From Steromphala cineraria (Eukaryota; Mollusca; Gastropoda; Trochida; Trochidae), in assembly GCA_916613615.1 (NCBI GenBank), contig OU744731.1, positions 48,398,645 through 48,462,644 on the forward strand: a stretch of DNA of 64,000 bases, read 5' to 3'. Below are positions 46,700 through 58,480 of this stretch, piece by piece. Positions within the stretch are counted from its first letter, which is position 1. Each line of letters begins with the position of its first letter. The notes beneath the pieces were generated by a model. It was given only the letters and a program-made list of their open reading frames with translations. It had not been told where the DNA came from and searched no databases. A program made the translations under genes and the position numbers.

Positions 46700-48845
46700 T
46701 AACAAGCAGCTGACATGGTCGAGCTATATCCCCCGCAAATTGCACAATATGTATAGGTTTTCCGTATCATATTGCTGATTTACTTTTGTCGCACAAAATA
46801 ACAAAAAATTTCCAGGATATGAAAGAATCTATTCTTATAAAAAAAAACTAAATCATACCAACTTCTATTTTCTGTTGGGCATAATTCGAGTTAACTGACA
46901 AAATTAAAATCAAACGAATGAATTTATATATTATGTATTTGGATCTCCAAGATCAATTTGATCATATCTAAACAAACATATTTTCAAAACTGTTCTTCAT
47001 GACACACCAACATATGATTTTGTATCTCCATAACAAATTTGATTAAAATGTGATGATTAGTTTAGTTGTGAGATTGACAGGACTTGTAACATTCTTCCAA
47101 CAGAGTCCTCATTTTTGGCAAAAAAAGGCCAAATTTTATAAAAACATTTTCAAAATTGTTCTTCATGAGACACCTTCATATGATTATATACTCCATATCA
47201 AATTTGATCAATATGTGATGATTAGTTTAGAAGTTATGAGCTGGACAGGACTTAATTGTAACAGTTTTCAAACAGAGTCCTCATTTTTTGCCAAAAAAAG
47301 CCAAATTTTATAAAATATTTTCAAAATTGTTCTTCATGACACACCTTCAGATGATTATGTATCTTCATATCAAATTTGATCAATATGTGATGATTAGTTT
47401 AGAAGTTATGAGCCGGACAGGACTTGTAACGGTCTTCCAACAGAGTCCTCATTTTTTGCCAAAAAAGGCCAAATTTTATAAAATATTTTCAAAATTGTTC
47501 TTCATGACACACCTTCAGATGATTATGTATCTTCATATCAAATTTGATCAATATGTGATGATTAGTTTAGAAGTTATGAGCCGGACAGGACTTGTAACAG
47601 TCTTCCAACAGAGTCCTCATTTTTTGCCAAAAAAGGCCAAATTTTATCAAAATATTTTCAAAATTGTTCTTCATGACACACCTTCATATGATTATGTATC
47701 TTCATATCAAATTTGATCAATATGTGATGATTAGTTTAGAAGTTATGAGCCGGACAGGACTTGTAACAGTTTTCCAACAGAGTCCTCATTTTTTTGCCCA
47801 AAAAAAGCCAAATTTTATAAAAATATTTTCAAAATTGTTCTTCATGACACACCTTCAGATGATTATGTATCTTCATATCAAATTTGATCAATATGTGATG
47901 ATTAGTTTAGAAGTTATGAGCCGGACAGGACTTGTAACAGTTTTCCAACAGAGTCCTCATTTTTTGCCAAAAAAGGCAAAATTTTATAAAAATATTTTCA
48001 AAATTGTTCTTCATGACACACCTTCAGATGATTATGTATCTTCATATCAAATTTGATCAATATGTGATGATTAGTTTAGAAGTTATGAGCCGGACGGGAC
48101 TTGTAACAGTCTTCCAACAGAGTCCTCATTTTTTGCCAAAAAAGGCCAAATTTTATAAAAATATTTTCAAAATTGTTCTTCATGACACACCTTCATATGA
48201 TTATGTATCTTCATATCAAATTTGATCAATATGTGATGATAAGTTTAGAAGTTATGAGCCGGACAGGACTTGTAACAGTTTTCCAACAGAGTCCTCATTT
48301 TTTGCCAAAAAAAAGCCAAATTTTATAAAAATATTTTCAAAATTGTTCTTCATGACACACCTTCAGATGATTATGTATCTTCATATCAAATTTGATCAAT
48401 ATGTGATGATTAGTTTAGAAGTTATGAGCCGGACAGGACTTGTAACAGTTTTCCAACAGAGTCCTCATTTTTTGCCAAAAAAGGCAAAATTTTATAAAAA
48501 TATTTTCAAAATTGTTCTTCATGACACACCTTCATATGATTATGTATCTTCATATCAAATTTGATCAATATGTGATGATTAGTTTAGAAGTTGTGAGCCG
48601 GACGGGACTTGTAACAGATTTCTTACAAAATTTACCACTTTTTCTCCAAAATCCTAATATTTTATGTAGATTTTCAGAAATTGTTTCTCATGACACATTA
48701 TTACATGTTTCTTCATGTCCATGACGAATTTGAATTGAAATGGTTGATAAGTTAGAAACTTATGAGCCGGACACAAAGTGTAACGGACGGACGGACGGTA
48801 CCCATTTTAATACCCCCCGCAACTTCGTTGTTGCGGGGGATAAAA
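46700..48845 (+). mobile_element. Family D tandem-monomer element
   Basis: The 5' end GCAGCTGACATGGTCGAGC then TATCCCCCGCAA recurs inverted at the 3' end (TTGCGGGGGATA). About ten monomers of about 169 bp lie between 47000 and 48750 (TTCTTCATGACACACCTTC, AAATTTGATCAATATGTGAT, GTTTAGAAGTTATGAGCCGG, CAACAGAGTCCTCA). Then come ACGGACGGACGGACGG and a perfect hairpin CCCCCGCAAC-6-GTTGCGGGGG (48814-48839), followed by TAAAAATAG. Frames of 70-142 codons inside are monomer products. Confidence 0.9.
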
Positions 48846-48916
48846 ATAGTATGACTATATTGCAAGGAGTTTATTCAATAATTTGTGGCAGTTCATAAAG
48901 GTACATGCTGTGTATC

Positions 48917-50994
48917 CACAGGAACCCGATATCGTAAATAAAATGTAGGTAAAACGTGGGTAAGAAAGATCCGTACCTATATGTATATAGAGTAAAGGAA
49001 TAAAGGCATCCATGTTGCCGATCTCGACTCGCTTCCGAGTTAAGTCAAAATTATCGCTTCAAATCGGTGACATCTCATTCACATACACAAGAATCTCTTA
49101 GTTATACATTTCTCAGCAAAACTTAGCTTGTTTCAAACACATGTCACCCTTCAAATAACTTTTATATCTATTTATATTCGCAAATCGACCGCAGAAACCT
49201 CTGGGGTGAACGTTACTCCGCACCAAATGCCTATCGAGCGATCTGATATGTCCGTTAATCGTAAGGGCGAATTTCTCTAGATAATTTCTAAACATCGTGA
49301 AAAATTTAAAAAGCGATTTTTATTAATGTTCCACCATTTTAAAACCAGGTTGTGACAATGGAGTCAAATGATTATTTGTTTTGGTATGTAAAATCATTTT
49401 TTGCACTAGGGGATTCTGACGGCCCAGTCGCTTGTCTTCACACTCTGTAGAATTAATAAATGGAAATTTCCATTTCATTATTTAAAAAAGAGAGGTTCAA
49501 GATTTGTTTGTCTCTTGTGTATCATTACAAAAAAAATAATAAATATTTTTAAAAAATCATAATACTATACTTTTACATATCAGTAAATTTAAATTGATGT
49601 ATTATATCAGTGAATTATTTCAAGTAAAACAATTTAATTCAAGTAAAGTGAAACACGACCACATCATTGTGTTATACAAAAGTGTATCAACATTATTAAC
49701 ACAATCTGTGGAATGATACGTTTATATATTTTTTTAAATTGTGATTTGATGGTTTTTACCAATTACGTTATGTAAAAAATAGCTTTTAAAAGCATTATAA
49801 TGTTTTATTAATGTCAATTTGGAATTTTTATACCAAAACTGTAAATGCATATTTTTGTTAACTTGTACACCTAATGAATAAAATGCTGGTAATCATAAAT
49901 AATTTTCAGACAAACTTTTTTTTGTAAATGTTAATTTTACATTATTTCAGAATTAACAGCCTATTTATAAAAGTATTCACAAAAGTTTTTGATAATTGGG
50001 AACCAGTGGTTTTGTAGATAAACAGGTTCGTAGAGATCGATTTTTCGTAGAGACACCAGGTTCGTAGATAACAGTTTCGTATAGACCTTCAAAACTATCT
50101 TTCATATTTAATGTATTATAAATATTTATAAATACATCCTTTGTTTGCATAATACAAACAATGTTAAATTATAGCACTGGTGTTCAGTTTGTTTTTTATC
50201 TACAAATAAACCTACACACTGATAATTGAGGAGGTTGTACATGACACTGAAAACTGAAAAACACAAATATCAGAATGAAACATCAGAAATTAATAATTTG
50301 ATATTTGACGTTGATATTTAGATAAATAACTGTAGAGAATCACTCTTATGTTTTACCTCATCACTGGACAGAAAGTTTGGCAATTCAACTTCGGTCAAAC
50401 GTACATCACTGAGCCAAGCCCAGTCGTGAAGAGTGTTGACATGTTCATATACACTTTCTTTCAATTTTTAAGTAAACAATCAAGACAGTATTACAGGTGC
50501 CTGTCTGGCCAATGAAAACAACAGAATGTTCATTTTCTACTAAAGACAAAGCACTCTTCTGATCAGAAATTGATAGCGAAATCATTTCCGAAACATTGCA
50601 CTGTCCAAACCACGCCGTTTTGTTTGTAAAGCGATGCTTTAAATGAATTCGCCTAACGGACCAATCAGATCGCCCGAGAGGCATTTGGTGCGGAGTAACG
50701 TTCACCCCAGAGGTTTCTGCGGTCGATTTGCGAATATAAATAGATATAAAAGTTATTTGAAGGGTGACATGTGTTTGAAACAAGCTAAGTTTTGCTGAGA
50801 AATGTATAACTAAGGGATTCTTGTGTATGTGAATGAGATGTCACCGATTTGAAGCGATAATTTTGACTTAACTCGGAAGCGAGTCGAGATCGGCAACATG
50901 GATGCCTTTATTCCTTTACTCTATATACATATAGGTACGGATCTTTCTTACCCACGTTTTACCTACATTTTATTTACGATATCGGGTTCCTGTG
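48917..50994. mobile_element. DNA transposon with 340-bp TIRs and 8-bp target duplication
   Basis: Bases 48917-49256 and the reverse complement of 50655-50994 are nearly identical over about 340 bp, starting CACAGGAACCCGATATCG and including GTAGGTAAAACGTGGGTAAG and CCTCTGGGGTGAACGTTACT. The 8-bp TGTGTATC flanks both sides (48909-48916 and 50995-51002). An 8-bp duplication and a 5'-CANNG end fit hAT or a similar superfamily, but TIRs this long are unusual for hAT. The 1.4-kb interior has no transposase; it holds an exon-like segment at 50357-50465. The high identity of the arms implies a fairly recent insertion or gene conversion between the arms. Confidence 0.88.
50357..50465 (-). other. Exon-like segment inside the long-TIR transposon
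   Basis: On the minus strand LKESVYEHVNTLHDWAWL then SDVRLTEVELPNFLSSDE ends exactly at a donor GATGAG|GTAAAA, in phase 0. The exon at 44117 begins in phase 0, so the two could join in frame, and the sequence could then be PX-domain residues before ALIALPASIS. The acceptor is weak (TTGAAAG near 50466) and similarity to PX domains is only suggestive. If real, it is a host exon trapped inside, or carried by, the transposon. Confidence 0.35.
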
Positions 50995-51002
50995 TGTGTA
51001 TC

Positions 51003-54000
51003 ATACCTGAGAATTCAATGGGATCTCCTGTGTGGATGGATGACCGAGATTAACAGTTTTAATCTAGCCTGTCCTGTGATCATGGCTCCTAAGACTGACC
51101 CTTCTTATGCCGCCAACTGTAAAAAGAAACAGGAATATTCTTAGTTGCAATAAATGAGATATTTTTTCTATATCAGTATGTACTGTTCAAATTGAAGTTC
51201 AGCACTTTGAAGACAATAAATTCAAATATAAATAGTTCACACAAGGAAAATTTTGAGATAAATAGAAGACCTGTCAATCTGTTAAAGTTGTGTAGAAAAA
51301 TACAAAAAAATCGTGTCAATCAGATTCATGATATATTTTGGGCATAATTATTAATTTAATACTATTCAAAAGGAATGACTAACTGAGTTTAATGTGATAA
51401 CCAACTAAGAATAATGTTCATGTCACATCATGAGCATGCATTTGCATTTTGACAAGTTAAGACAGGGATAAAGAAAGTCGATTTATTGATTTTTCATTTT
51501 TTCACTTCACAAGCAGGACTTTTTTAAATAATTGTGATTTTGTATAGAAAAGGGTGCAATACCCTTCTCATGAATTTCAAATACTTTCCTCTTAGTTTGG
51601 ACTTTAGTTGATCATTACCTGCTCAAAACAAAGAACCCAAGTCCCTTGCAGTAAACAACAGTTAAAGCAGGAAATGTCAATCAAACTGTTGACCTAATTC
51701 CACAAAACCTGTGCTTGGAATGGCTTTTTTTTAGTGTGGGGTGTCAGAGGATGTTGCCATGGCATCATACCGTAAGGAAGAATTAAAGGAAAATTCCAAT
51801 GAAAAAAAGAGCCTTTTAAAGGGGCAGTAGCATGTTTTTTTATAATTTTATATTTTAAAATTTTCACTGATAATTGTAAGGTAATGCTAAATGTATTATT
51901 TTGACAGTATCAAAAATCTCATTACACAAACCAATCATCCATAGTCAGAGGACAAAGTATTGAGATTCACATAAAATCCATTGGCGGCCATTTTGTGTGA
52001 ACACCTTTAATTCATTTTGTGTAAGAAAAAGGAATCCGATGGCTTAACTTTACGGTATATATTTGAATTAGTACTGCTCCATTTAGTTTAAATGCATTGT
52101 CTTTCAATTGGAACCATTTATTTTCATTTTCCTGACTGATTTTCAACTGATTATCATGATAATATATTTGGTCATGCTGTTGATCTAAGATTGACCAATG
52201 TGAGAGGTCGTCCCAGTGACTTTTCGTGTGCAAATGAGAAATTTGTGATTTGATCAACCAAATTCGGCGTCACAAACAGTTTCAAGACGCTCATTCAAGG
52301 CGAAACGGAAGAAACATATAATAGCTTATGGCCTGTTCTCAATAACAGTGTGTATTTTGAAAAATAAAACTTGTTTTCGATACTAATAGAAAAATGATTT
52401 TAGTTTGAGTGTATGAAATAGTTTATGAGAAAAAATAATCACTATTTCTTTAATCATTTGGATGGATGTGAAAGAAATTGGTTCAAATGAGTGTGAAATA
52501 AAAGAGTCATCTCCCTTTGCATGCTTTTTTTTATTTATCATTCTCTAACTTTGTGGTTATATAGTATCTATGCGATGTGCAATCATCATTTGTAATTGAC
52601 AACTAGCAACTACACTAAATCATTTTAAAATGGAAAACATAATCTATTAGTACATCCAAGCAATCGGATTATTCATAGAAATTGTCATTCTGCTCCGCTC
52701 CGAGTGACAGAGCTCCATACATAATCCATTTCAAAAGTTGTGCTGAGTTTTTGAAATTCAGTAACCCATCAATTTTATATCAACAGTATGATAATGACCA
52801 AAATATAGAATTTGTTGATCTCAATTTATTTAAGTTGTTTCTTTATATTATTAACATTCTAGTGTCAAAACTATATTAAACCAAAATTACAATACACGTT
52901 TACATTTTGTTTACACTAACTCAACCCTAGCTACAAGGAATATAATGTGGGCAAGAATAATGAAGCATAGAGTAACGTTTTCAATGTGGTGAAGTTTGAT
53001 GGTCATCAGATTTGAAGCTGTCTTTCAGTTAAATGTCAAAATTGTGTGGTAGTTTATTGGTCCTTGCAGATTACGATATTAGGTGAAAATGACTTTGAAC
53101 ACTACAACCTTATTCAAATTTCAAACTTAAGAGTCCAGAAAAATTACATGTAAGATTAAAACGAATGTCAAATGTATTCAATCAAAAACAAATTTGCCGA
53201 CGGCTGAAAACAGCAGATATCGATGATGTCATGATAAAAAAAACAGATGTCTTCATATGATTTAAACCTAGCTTAGTTACGAGTCTCTATGTAAGATTCA
53301 TGATATAAAGAGTTTTGAAGACAGCACTTACGTTTTATTGATACGGTAATTGACTAATTGCCGAAATATCATGCGTCAAATACCCGCAACCGTGATGTTA
53401 ATGAGTGGAAACTATTATTCTATTGCGGATATGCTGCAGAAACGCAACCTAGTATGTTTATCCCTGCCATTTTATGCGGGATTAATTTAAAATGTCAATG
53501 AAAAGGTCGAATTTTAACTGGGTAACAATCACCCATTCTCTAAGTTCTTCAGACTGCCAATCTGTTCAAAATGTGGTTGTGCTTATGCGTCGCAACATGA
53601 TTTACGATAAATCCATCTGTTTTTTGTCAAAACATGTCAATATTCATGAATGATTGTGAGTTTTATTTCAACTAAACGTTTGAAACTTTAAAACTTAATT
53701 TTTTCATATCTAAGAAGAAACAAGCTTATTCCATGAAACAGGTTAATCACAGTGAAGGTGTAGCTCCAGAATTTAGATTTTTATTATATTTTATTTTAAA
53801 GTAATACATGTATCTGTTTTAAAAACATCGCTTAAAAGATAAAATACTCTATCTTTTATCTTTTAAATGAACACGCAGTGTTACCCCTGCCATCCGTCAA
53901 TCAAAACAAAAACAATAAAGGCCTGCACCAAGTGAACTCGAAAACAGCTGATCGAACACCTCAAGAACTCTGTGCAGCGCTTGTGGCAGAAGATGCGTCA

Positions 54001-54372
54001 TCAAGCACGTTATGCTGTCGTGAGACTCGGTAAGGAGTTTTCTGTATTAACGAAGGCTGGCGGGTGACAACAAAACTGGCTTGCACTTATCATTACAATA
54101 TATTACTAATAAAGGCTTTATTACTGAATAAATCAAACTATTTCTATGAAAGATCATATACAATTATAAAATGTTTTAAATCTTTCTAGATCTTTGGTAG
54201 TCTCGAATTCTGAATTAACGCAAAATCTACATGTATGCTTGTTTGTGCAACGCGAACTGAAGGTTCAACCTTAGCTTTCCGTGCATGTTTTCACAAATTG
54301 TTGTTAACACGTCATGTTTGTGTTATCTCAAACTATTATAAATATTTAAAATCACAAGTAAAAGAGTACTTA
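51003..54372. other. Long stretch, mostly unassigned
   Basis: Bases 51113-51008 on the minus strand have an acceptor (TTTTTACAG) and a donor (CTCAG|GTATGA) but no long frame, so at most an untranslated exon. Bases 51820-52330 begin TTTAAAGGGGCAGTAGCATG and include GGTCGTCCCAGTGACTTTTC; they look like an interspersed repeat of unknown class. Near 54000-54050 a plus-strand frame meets TCG|GTAAGGAG. Nothing else was recognised. Confidence 0.35.
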
Positions 54373-54545
54373 CCTCTAAAAAGAGAAGAGTAGCGGTAAG
54401 TGTCAGCAACAGCAGTTATGTAAACATCCATTCACTCCTGGCGGTCACGTAAAAACTGGCTGCGTCAGTACTTGATTGATGACATCATCGTGACGTCATA
54501 GGCATTTGTGTTGGCGCCAAAACGTACGCAGCTGTATTTCAATGG
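54373..54545 (-). promoter_or_regulatory. Promoter-like stretch with CRE sites and a possible first-exon donor
   Basis: TGACATCA and TGACGTCA (CREB/ATF-type sites) lie at about 54480-54500. On the minus strand the sequence ends in TTTTTAGAG|GTAAGTACTC at 54373, a strong donor. This could be the first, non-coding exon of a minus-strand gene such as the PX/SH3 gene, but no transcript link can be shown from sequence alone. Confidence 0.3.
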
Positions 54546-54774
54546 TAAATTTTAGGAAACCATAAAAACCAAAGTTATTATCTTTATTTCTTACAAAGTG
54601 ATTTGTAAAAAACCTGTACGTACATTTTCTTTATTGATACATTGTCTACGACACTTCTTTTGATCGCCCTGTCTTGGAATAAATACATTTCTTATTTTAT
54701 CAACATTATTTTTTTCATCGAGTTGGCAGACTTTTATTCAGTTTTTGCATTGATGATTTCAAGAATAAATAGGT

Positions 54775-55070
54775 GTTACAAAACAACCTGGTGGAAAACA
54801 TGACCGTGCGACGCAAAAACTGAAGAGAAATGCGACATGTCAGCCACATCTTTACAACATTGCACTGCGACTGCTAGCAGCAACCTTACTGTGACATGAC
54901 AGTGACGTTGTTTACATGTTGCACTGCGACTGTAAGATGGCAACCTAATGATGACGTGGCAGCGATGTGGCGAAAACGTCGCAGCGCACCTGCGACGTGG
55001 CAACCAGACTGCCACTTGGCAGCGACGTGGCTGCCATGTCGTGTGCCTGCTGGGTAGTAAAAATATGTTT
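54775..55070. repeat. CGACGTGGCA-rich repeat
   Basis: Degenerate short units of the type GCGACGTGGCAACC or GCGACTGTAAGATGGCAACC recur about six times. The block ends TGTGTGCCTGCTGGGTA. Related sequence lies at 45400-45620. Open frames on both strands result from the GC-rich repeat. Confidence 0.55.
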
Positions 55071-55099
55071 GAAATACCTCCGTAGGCGTGAGTTAGATC

Positions 55100-55860
55100 A
55101 GCGCTGCCACCACGCCAGTAGGAAGCACAAACAGCCACGGCTTTCTTGATTGACAACACGTTTATTACATGTGTTTACAGACCAAGCGAACGGAAGAAGG
55201 ACGCGAAATACCCGGATGGGAATGCTATAAAAATATTCCTTATTCCTTAAGTACTTACACATACTGGCGAAGAGCTGAGATCTTTGTAGAGCGGTAAGAC
55301 AGGCAACAGAAGCAATCTGAGCTTGAGTGGCATCCCCATCGGCTTGATATATTACGTCAAGGAAATGTAGCAGAATGAGCCAGGGCAATTTCTTCCGCAC
55401 TCATAACCGTCAGGGTTTGTGGTTTGTAGTCTTTGAAAGTCGGAGGCAAAAGCTGCCTGACACCGGTGGCGAACCGATTAATATAGACAGGGTATTGACG
55501 GAATTGTGAGCAGCAGAATCCAAATTCTTAACATCCTTCCGAGGAAGCTTCCTTGGCTTTGGCGAGATTAGCATTAACAACATTTAAGCCGGTCTTGACC
55601 ACGGTGGAGTGAGGCAGAAAACGTTTAGGTGGCCATTTTTGAGGCCCATCGAACCAAGCTCTGCAGGTAAGGTTTGATCTAAAATTTCATCAACAAAAGA
55701 TGGTCATGTACACTGTTTTTGAAGAAAGTCAATCTTTTACACAATGGACCAATCAGGCACTAAGTCCGGCGTATCCGTAGAATCAACAGAGGAAATGATC
55801 ACTAAACCCTCATGGGAGTGCAACTTAAAGGCCAAGGGCGTCTCCAACCTTAATTTTTAA
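55100..55860 (-). pseudogene. Frameshifted coding relic, unidentified
   Basis: Successive minus-strand frames give one plausible protein: LAFKLHSHEGLVIISSVDST, FVDEILDQTLPAELGSMGL, STVVKTGLNVVNANLAKAK, DVKNLDSAAHNSVNTLSIL, FKDYKPQTLTVMSAEEIALA, DVIYQADGDATQAQIASVAC and LTALQRSQLFASMCKYLRNK. At least three frame changes and stops interrupt it. The style (helical, Ala/Leu-rich) recalls the gag-like first ORF of a retroelement. I cannot name the family. The relic at 57.6-58.5 kb, on the same strand, may be an upstream part of the same element. Confidence 0.55.
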
Positions 55861-57236
55861 ATTCCACTATTTTATTAGAAGGCCCAGAGAGGGTCGTAAA
55901 TCTTGATCAGTGCACTGCCTACTCTACGCTGTATTAACTGCGCAGTACCCTACTCTAGCAAGGTATGAATGGATAGACTATAGGGGGGGGGGGGGGGTAT
56001 TATTTGTACACGCCATAGTTCTTAACTCGTATGAACATGAACAAAAAAACTGCTAGAATTATCCATGTATATGATCCGCTGCATTTGTTGACATCCTACA
56101 TGATCCATCAAGGTTTAACATATAGTGATGTAGGGGAGTCCTATGAATTAAATTTACATTCTTTTTCTTCTTATCATTGGTCGGATTAATATTCAACAAT
56201 ATCATTGGTTTAACATTTTGTCTGCAGAAAGGTGCCAAGACAATTGGCGGTCACTGTCAAGTACGAATTCGTTAGTCACTAGTCTAGAGATTCGGTCTGC
56301 AGTAAGATACCAAGACAGTCGGCGGTCACTGTTATGTACAAATTCGTTGGTCACTAGGCGAGACAATCTGTCGCCTATTGTGATGACAAGTTAGTTAGTG
56401 CCCGGACAGTTTTGTCACTGTTTACGTCATACGACTAGACATTTCACACTTTCATTGCTATAGATACACAACGTATAACATGACAGGTGTCCGGTCGTCA
56501 TAAAAGAAAGTTACAGAGAGAGATAAGGTGGTACTAACGAGATGTATATTTTATCAATGCGTTGAATTGGGTGTGATTACAGTGATTCGGCTTACCAAAT
56601 ATAAACGATGTACATGTATTTTATTATCCTCACAATTAAACAAGTAAAAATAATTCTGTTTATTTCACTGCATGAAATCCGAGGAGACATTACTGTTTAT
56701 GATACTTGTTAAAGAAAGATGATAAATATTTGATCTATTTGGAAAATTTAGACAATGATTAAATTTTAACTCAATTTAACAACAGCAACGCACATTCATA
56801 AAAAAAAAGCTTTCTTGTTTTCTGAAGGATACGCATTTGAATAAGCCTATTGGTTGTTTGCGTATCCTATTTCATGTATGATTAACATGAATAGATATGT
56901 TTAAACCAACTTAAAACATAATGATTGTTCAATTCTCTTCCGCTGGGTCATTTTAGATTCGAAAACATTTCTCTAAGACAATACAGCTCATTGCTCGATA
57001 GGAACAAGATAATGACTCAGCCAATCAACGATCGCATGTCATAAGGGGGATTCCACGGTCACAATGACCGCACCTCGCTTGGCCGGCGCCCAGTCCGTGT
57101 CATGTGACCTCTTTCCCGGCTTTGTCAATTAGGTAACTGCTGGTCAATTAGGTCTGAAAGCCTCAAAGTAAGTGTTCCCCTTTAATATCAACAGGTTGCT
57201 TGTCATCCATGTCTAAGTCCATGAGGATCGGAAATG
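55861..57236. other. Non-coding stretch with a poly-G run
   Basis: A run of about 15 G lies at 55982-55997. Two short direct repeats (CAAGACAGTCGGCGGTCACTG and its relative near 56240) surround 56230-56370. No gene was recognised. Confidence 0.5.
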
Positions 57237-57567
57237 GAGCACGGTGGTGTAGTGGTTAGCGTGTATGCCTCTCACCCCAACGACCCGGGTTCGAATCCCA
57301 GTGGAGACACAAAAGATTTGTGACTTGGGTCGAAAGCTGTGTTGTGTCCTTGGGCAAGGCACTTCATCCACATTGCACTCAGTCCACCCAGCTGTAAAAT
57401 GGGTACCTGGTTATACGGGTGTACTGTCCGAAATGGACTCTCAGCGCAGGCAAGCAGCTTTGAAAAAGTACAATCCGTCAGGGTAATAATGCACATTAGT
57501 GAATCGTCGGTGAGCAACTTACAAAGATGGATACTTGATGTTAAACTTATCATTATTATCATTAAGT
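57237..57567 (+). mobile_element. tRNA-derived SINE (copy 3)
   Basis: The head has an A-box TAGTGGTTAGCGTGTATGCC (57250) and a perfect B-box GGGTTCGAATCCC (57287). The central domain (TGTGTTGTGTCCTTGGGCAA, CCACATTGCACTCAGTCCAC, AAAATGGGTACCTGG) is shared with the SINE at 22.0 kb. The tail ends TTATCATTATTATCATTAAG. The best preserved of the three SINEs here. It is inserted next to the coding relic that follows. Confidence 0.88.
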
Positions 57568-57579
57568 AACGACTGATTA

Positions 57580-58480
57580 TTGACATACTAGAAATCAAGT
57601 GACTCCTCGAGCCGTGACCAGTGTAGCGGAGGAGCTCGGGCCGCCTGTGGGTATAGCTGTATGAACCATGAACCGGGTCACGAATCAGGCATGTTCTAAG
57701 CCATGTCAACAGCATTTTGACTGGCCCAGCAGATGTGGGATTGGAGCTGTTGACGGGCATACTGCCCTGCACGCGTGAATCGGCCTGAACCATCCCAAAG
57801 GAGTAATGAAACAGGTTGTTGGCGTCAACATCGTGTGTCCCGTCCAGCTCTGTGACAAAAAAGAGCCAGACTGGGTTAGGGATTGAACAAGTTAGTCCCC
57901 ATGATCTTCAGCCGGCAGTCCCAAGCCCGGTAAACACTGCAGCTTAGAGTCACTAACCGTATCTGCCATATCCATAGGGTCGGCAACCCGTTAAGACGAC
58001 TTAAGACTTATCACCACGTTGGGTATCACTACCGGATGAAATCTTCTGTGAAGACTCGCCCTTAGCTGAGTCGCTTGATAGGGATTTGGACGTGGAAAAG
58101 TTGATAATATCTCATCATTTCTCCATTCTAGATTTCTAAAATTCTGATAAAAAGAGGCAAACATTTCCTGCTTAAAGGAGGTAATAAAAGCTGTGAGAGC
58201 AAGCGAGTTATCTGGGCGATCAACCACAGTTCCCGATGGTGTATTAAGAGCATTATCATCCCAGGAAGGAGGATGAGAATGAGGAGTGAGAGAGATAGAA
58301 GGGGCTTTATTGGGGCGAAGATCACACAATTTAACCCAAGTCTCAACGTAATTACGAGGTAATGCCAATCGGGAAAACAAATCGGTACTTTATCCAAAAA
58401 AGCACACAAAGAATGAGGGTCTTAATCCGACATGAATCTCTGATATGAAACACATTTACGCTGACTAGACATGATGACGT
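57580..58480 (-). pseudogene. Coding relic, possibly gag-like
   Basis: On the minus strand from about 58473: MSSQRKCVSYQRFMSD, a stop, DPHSLCAFLDKVPICFPDWH, a frame change, then YVETWVKLCDLRPNKAPSIS, HSHPPSWDDNALNTPSGTV, NSLALTAFITSFKQEMFASF and PNPYQATQLRASLHRRFHP, ending at about 57991; weaker coding style continues to about 57600. The pattern of a short Cys/His-bearing start followed by a Pro-rich middle could be the first ORF of a retroelement. Identity not known. Confidence 0.45.

Noticed and set aside
47050..48724. Overlapping frames of 70-142 codons (MFFMTHLQMIMYLHIKF)
   Set aside because: Products of the family D monomer.
52012..52257. 81-codon minus frame
   Set aside because: It lies in a segment that looks like an interspersed repeat, and no domain is visible.
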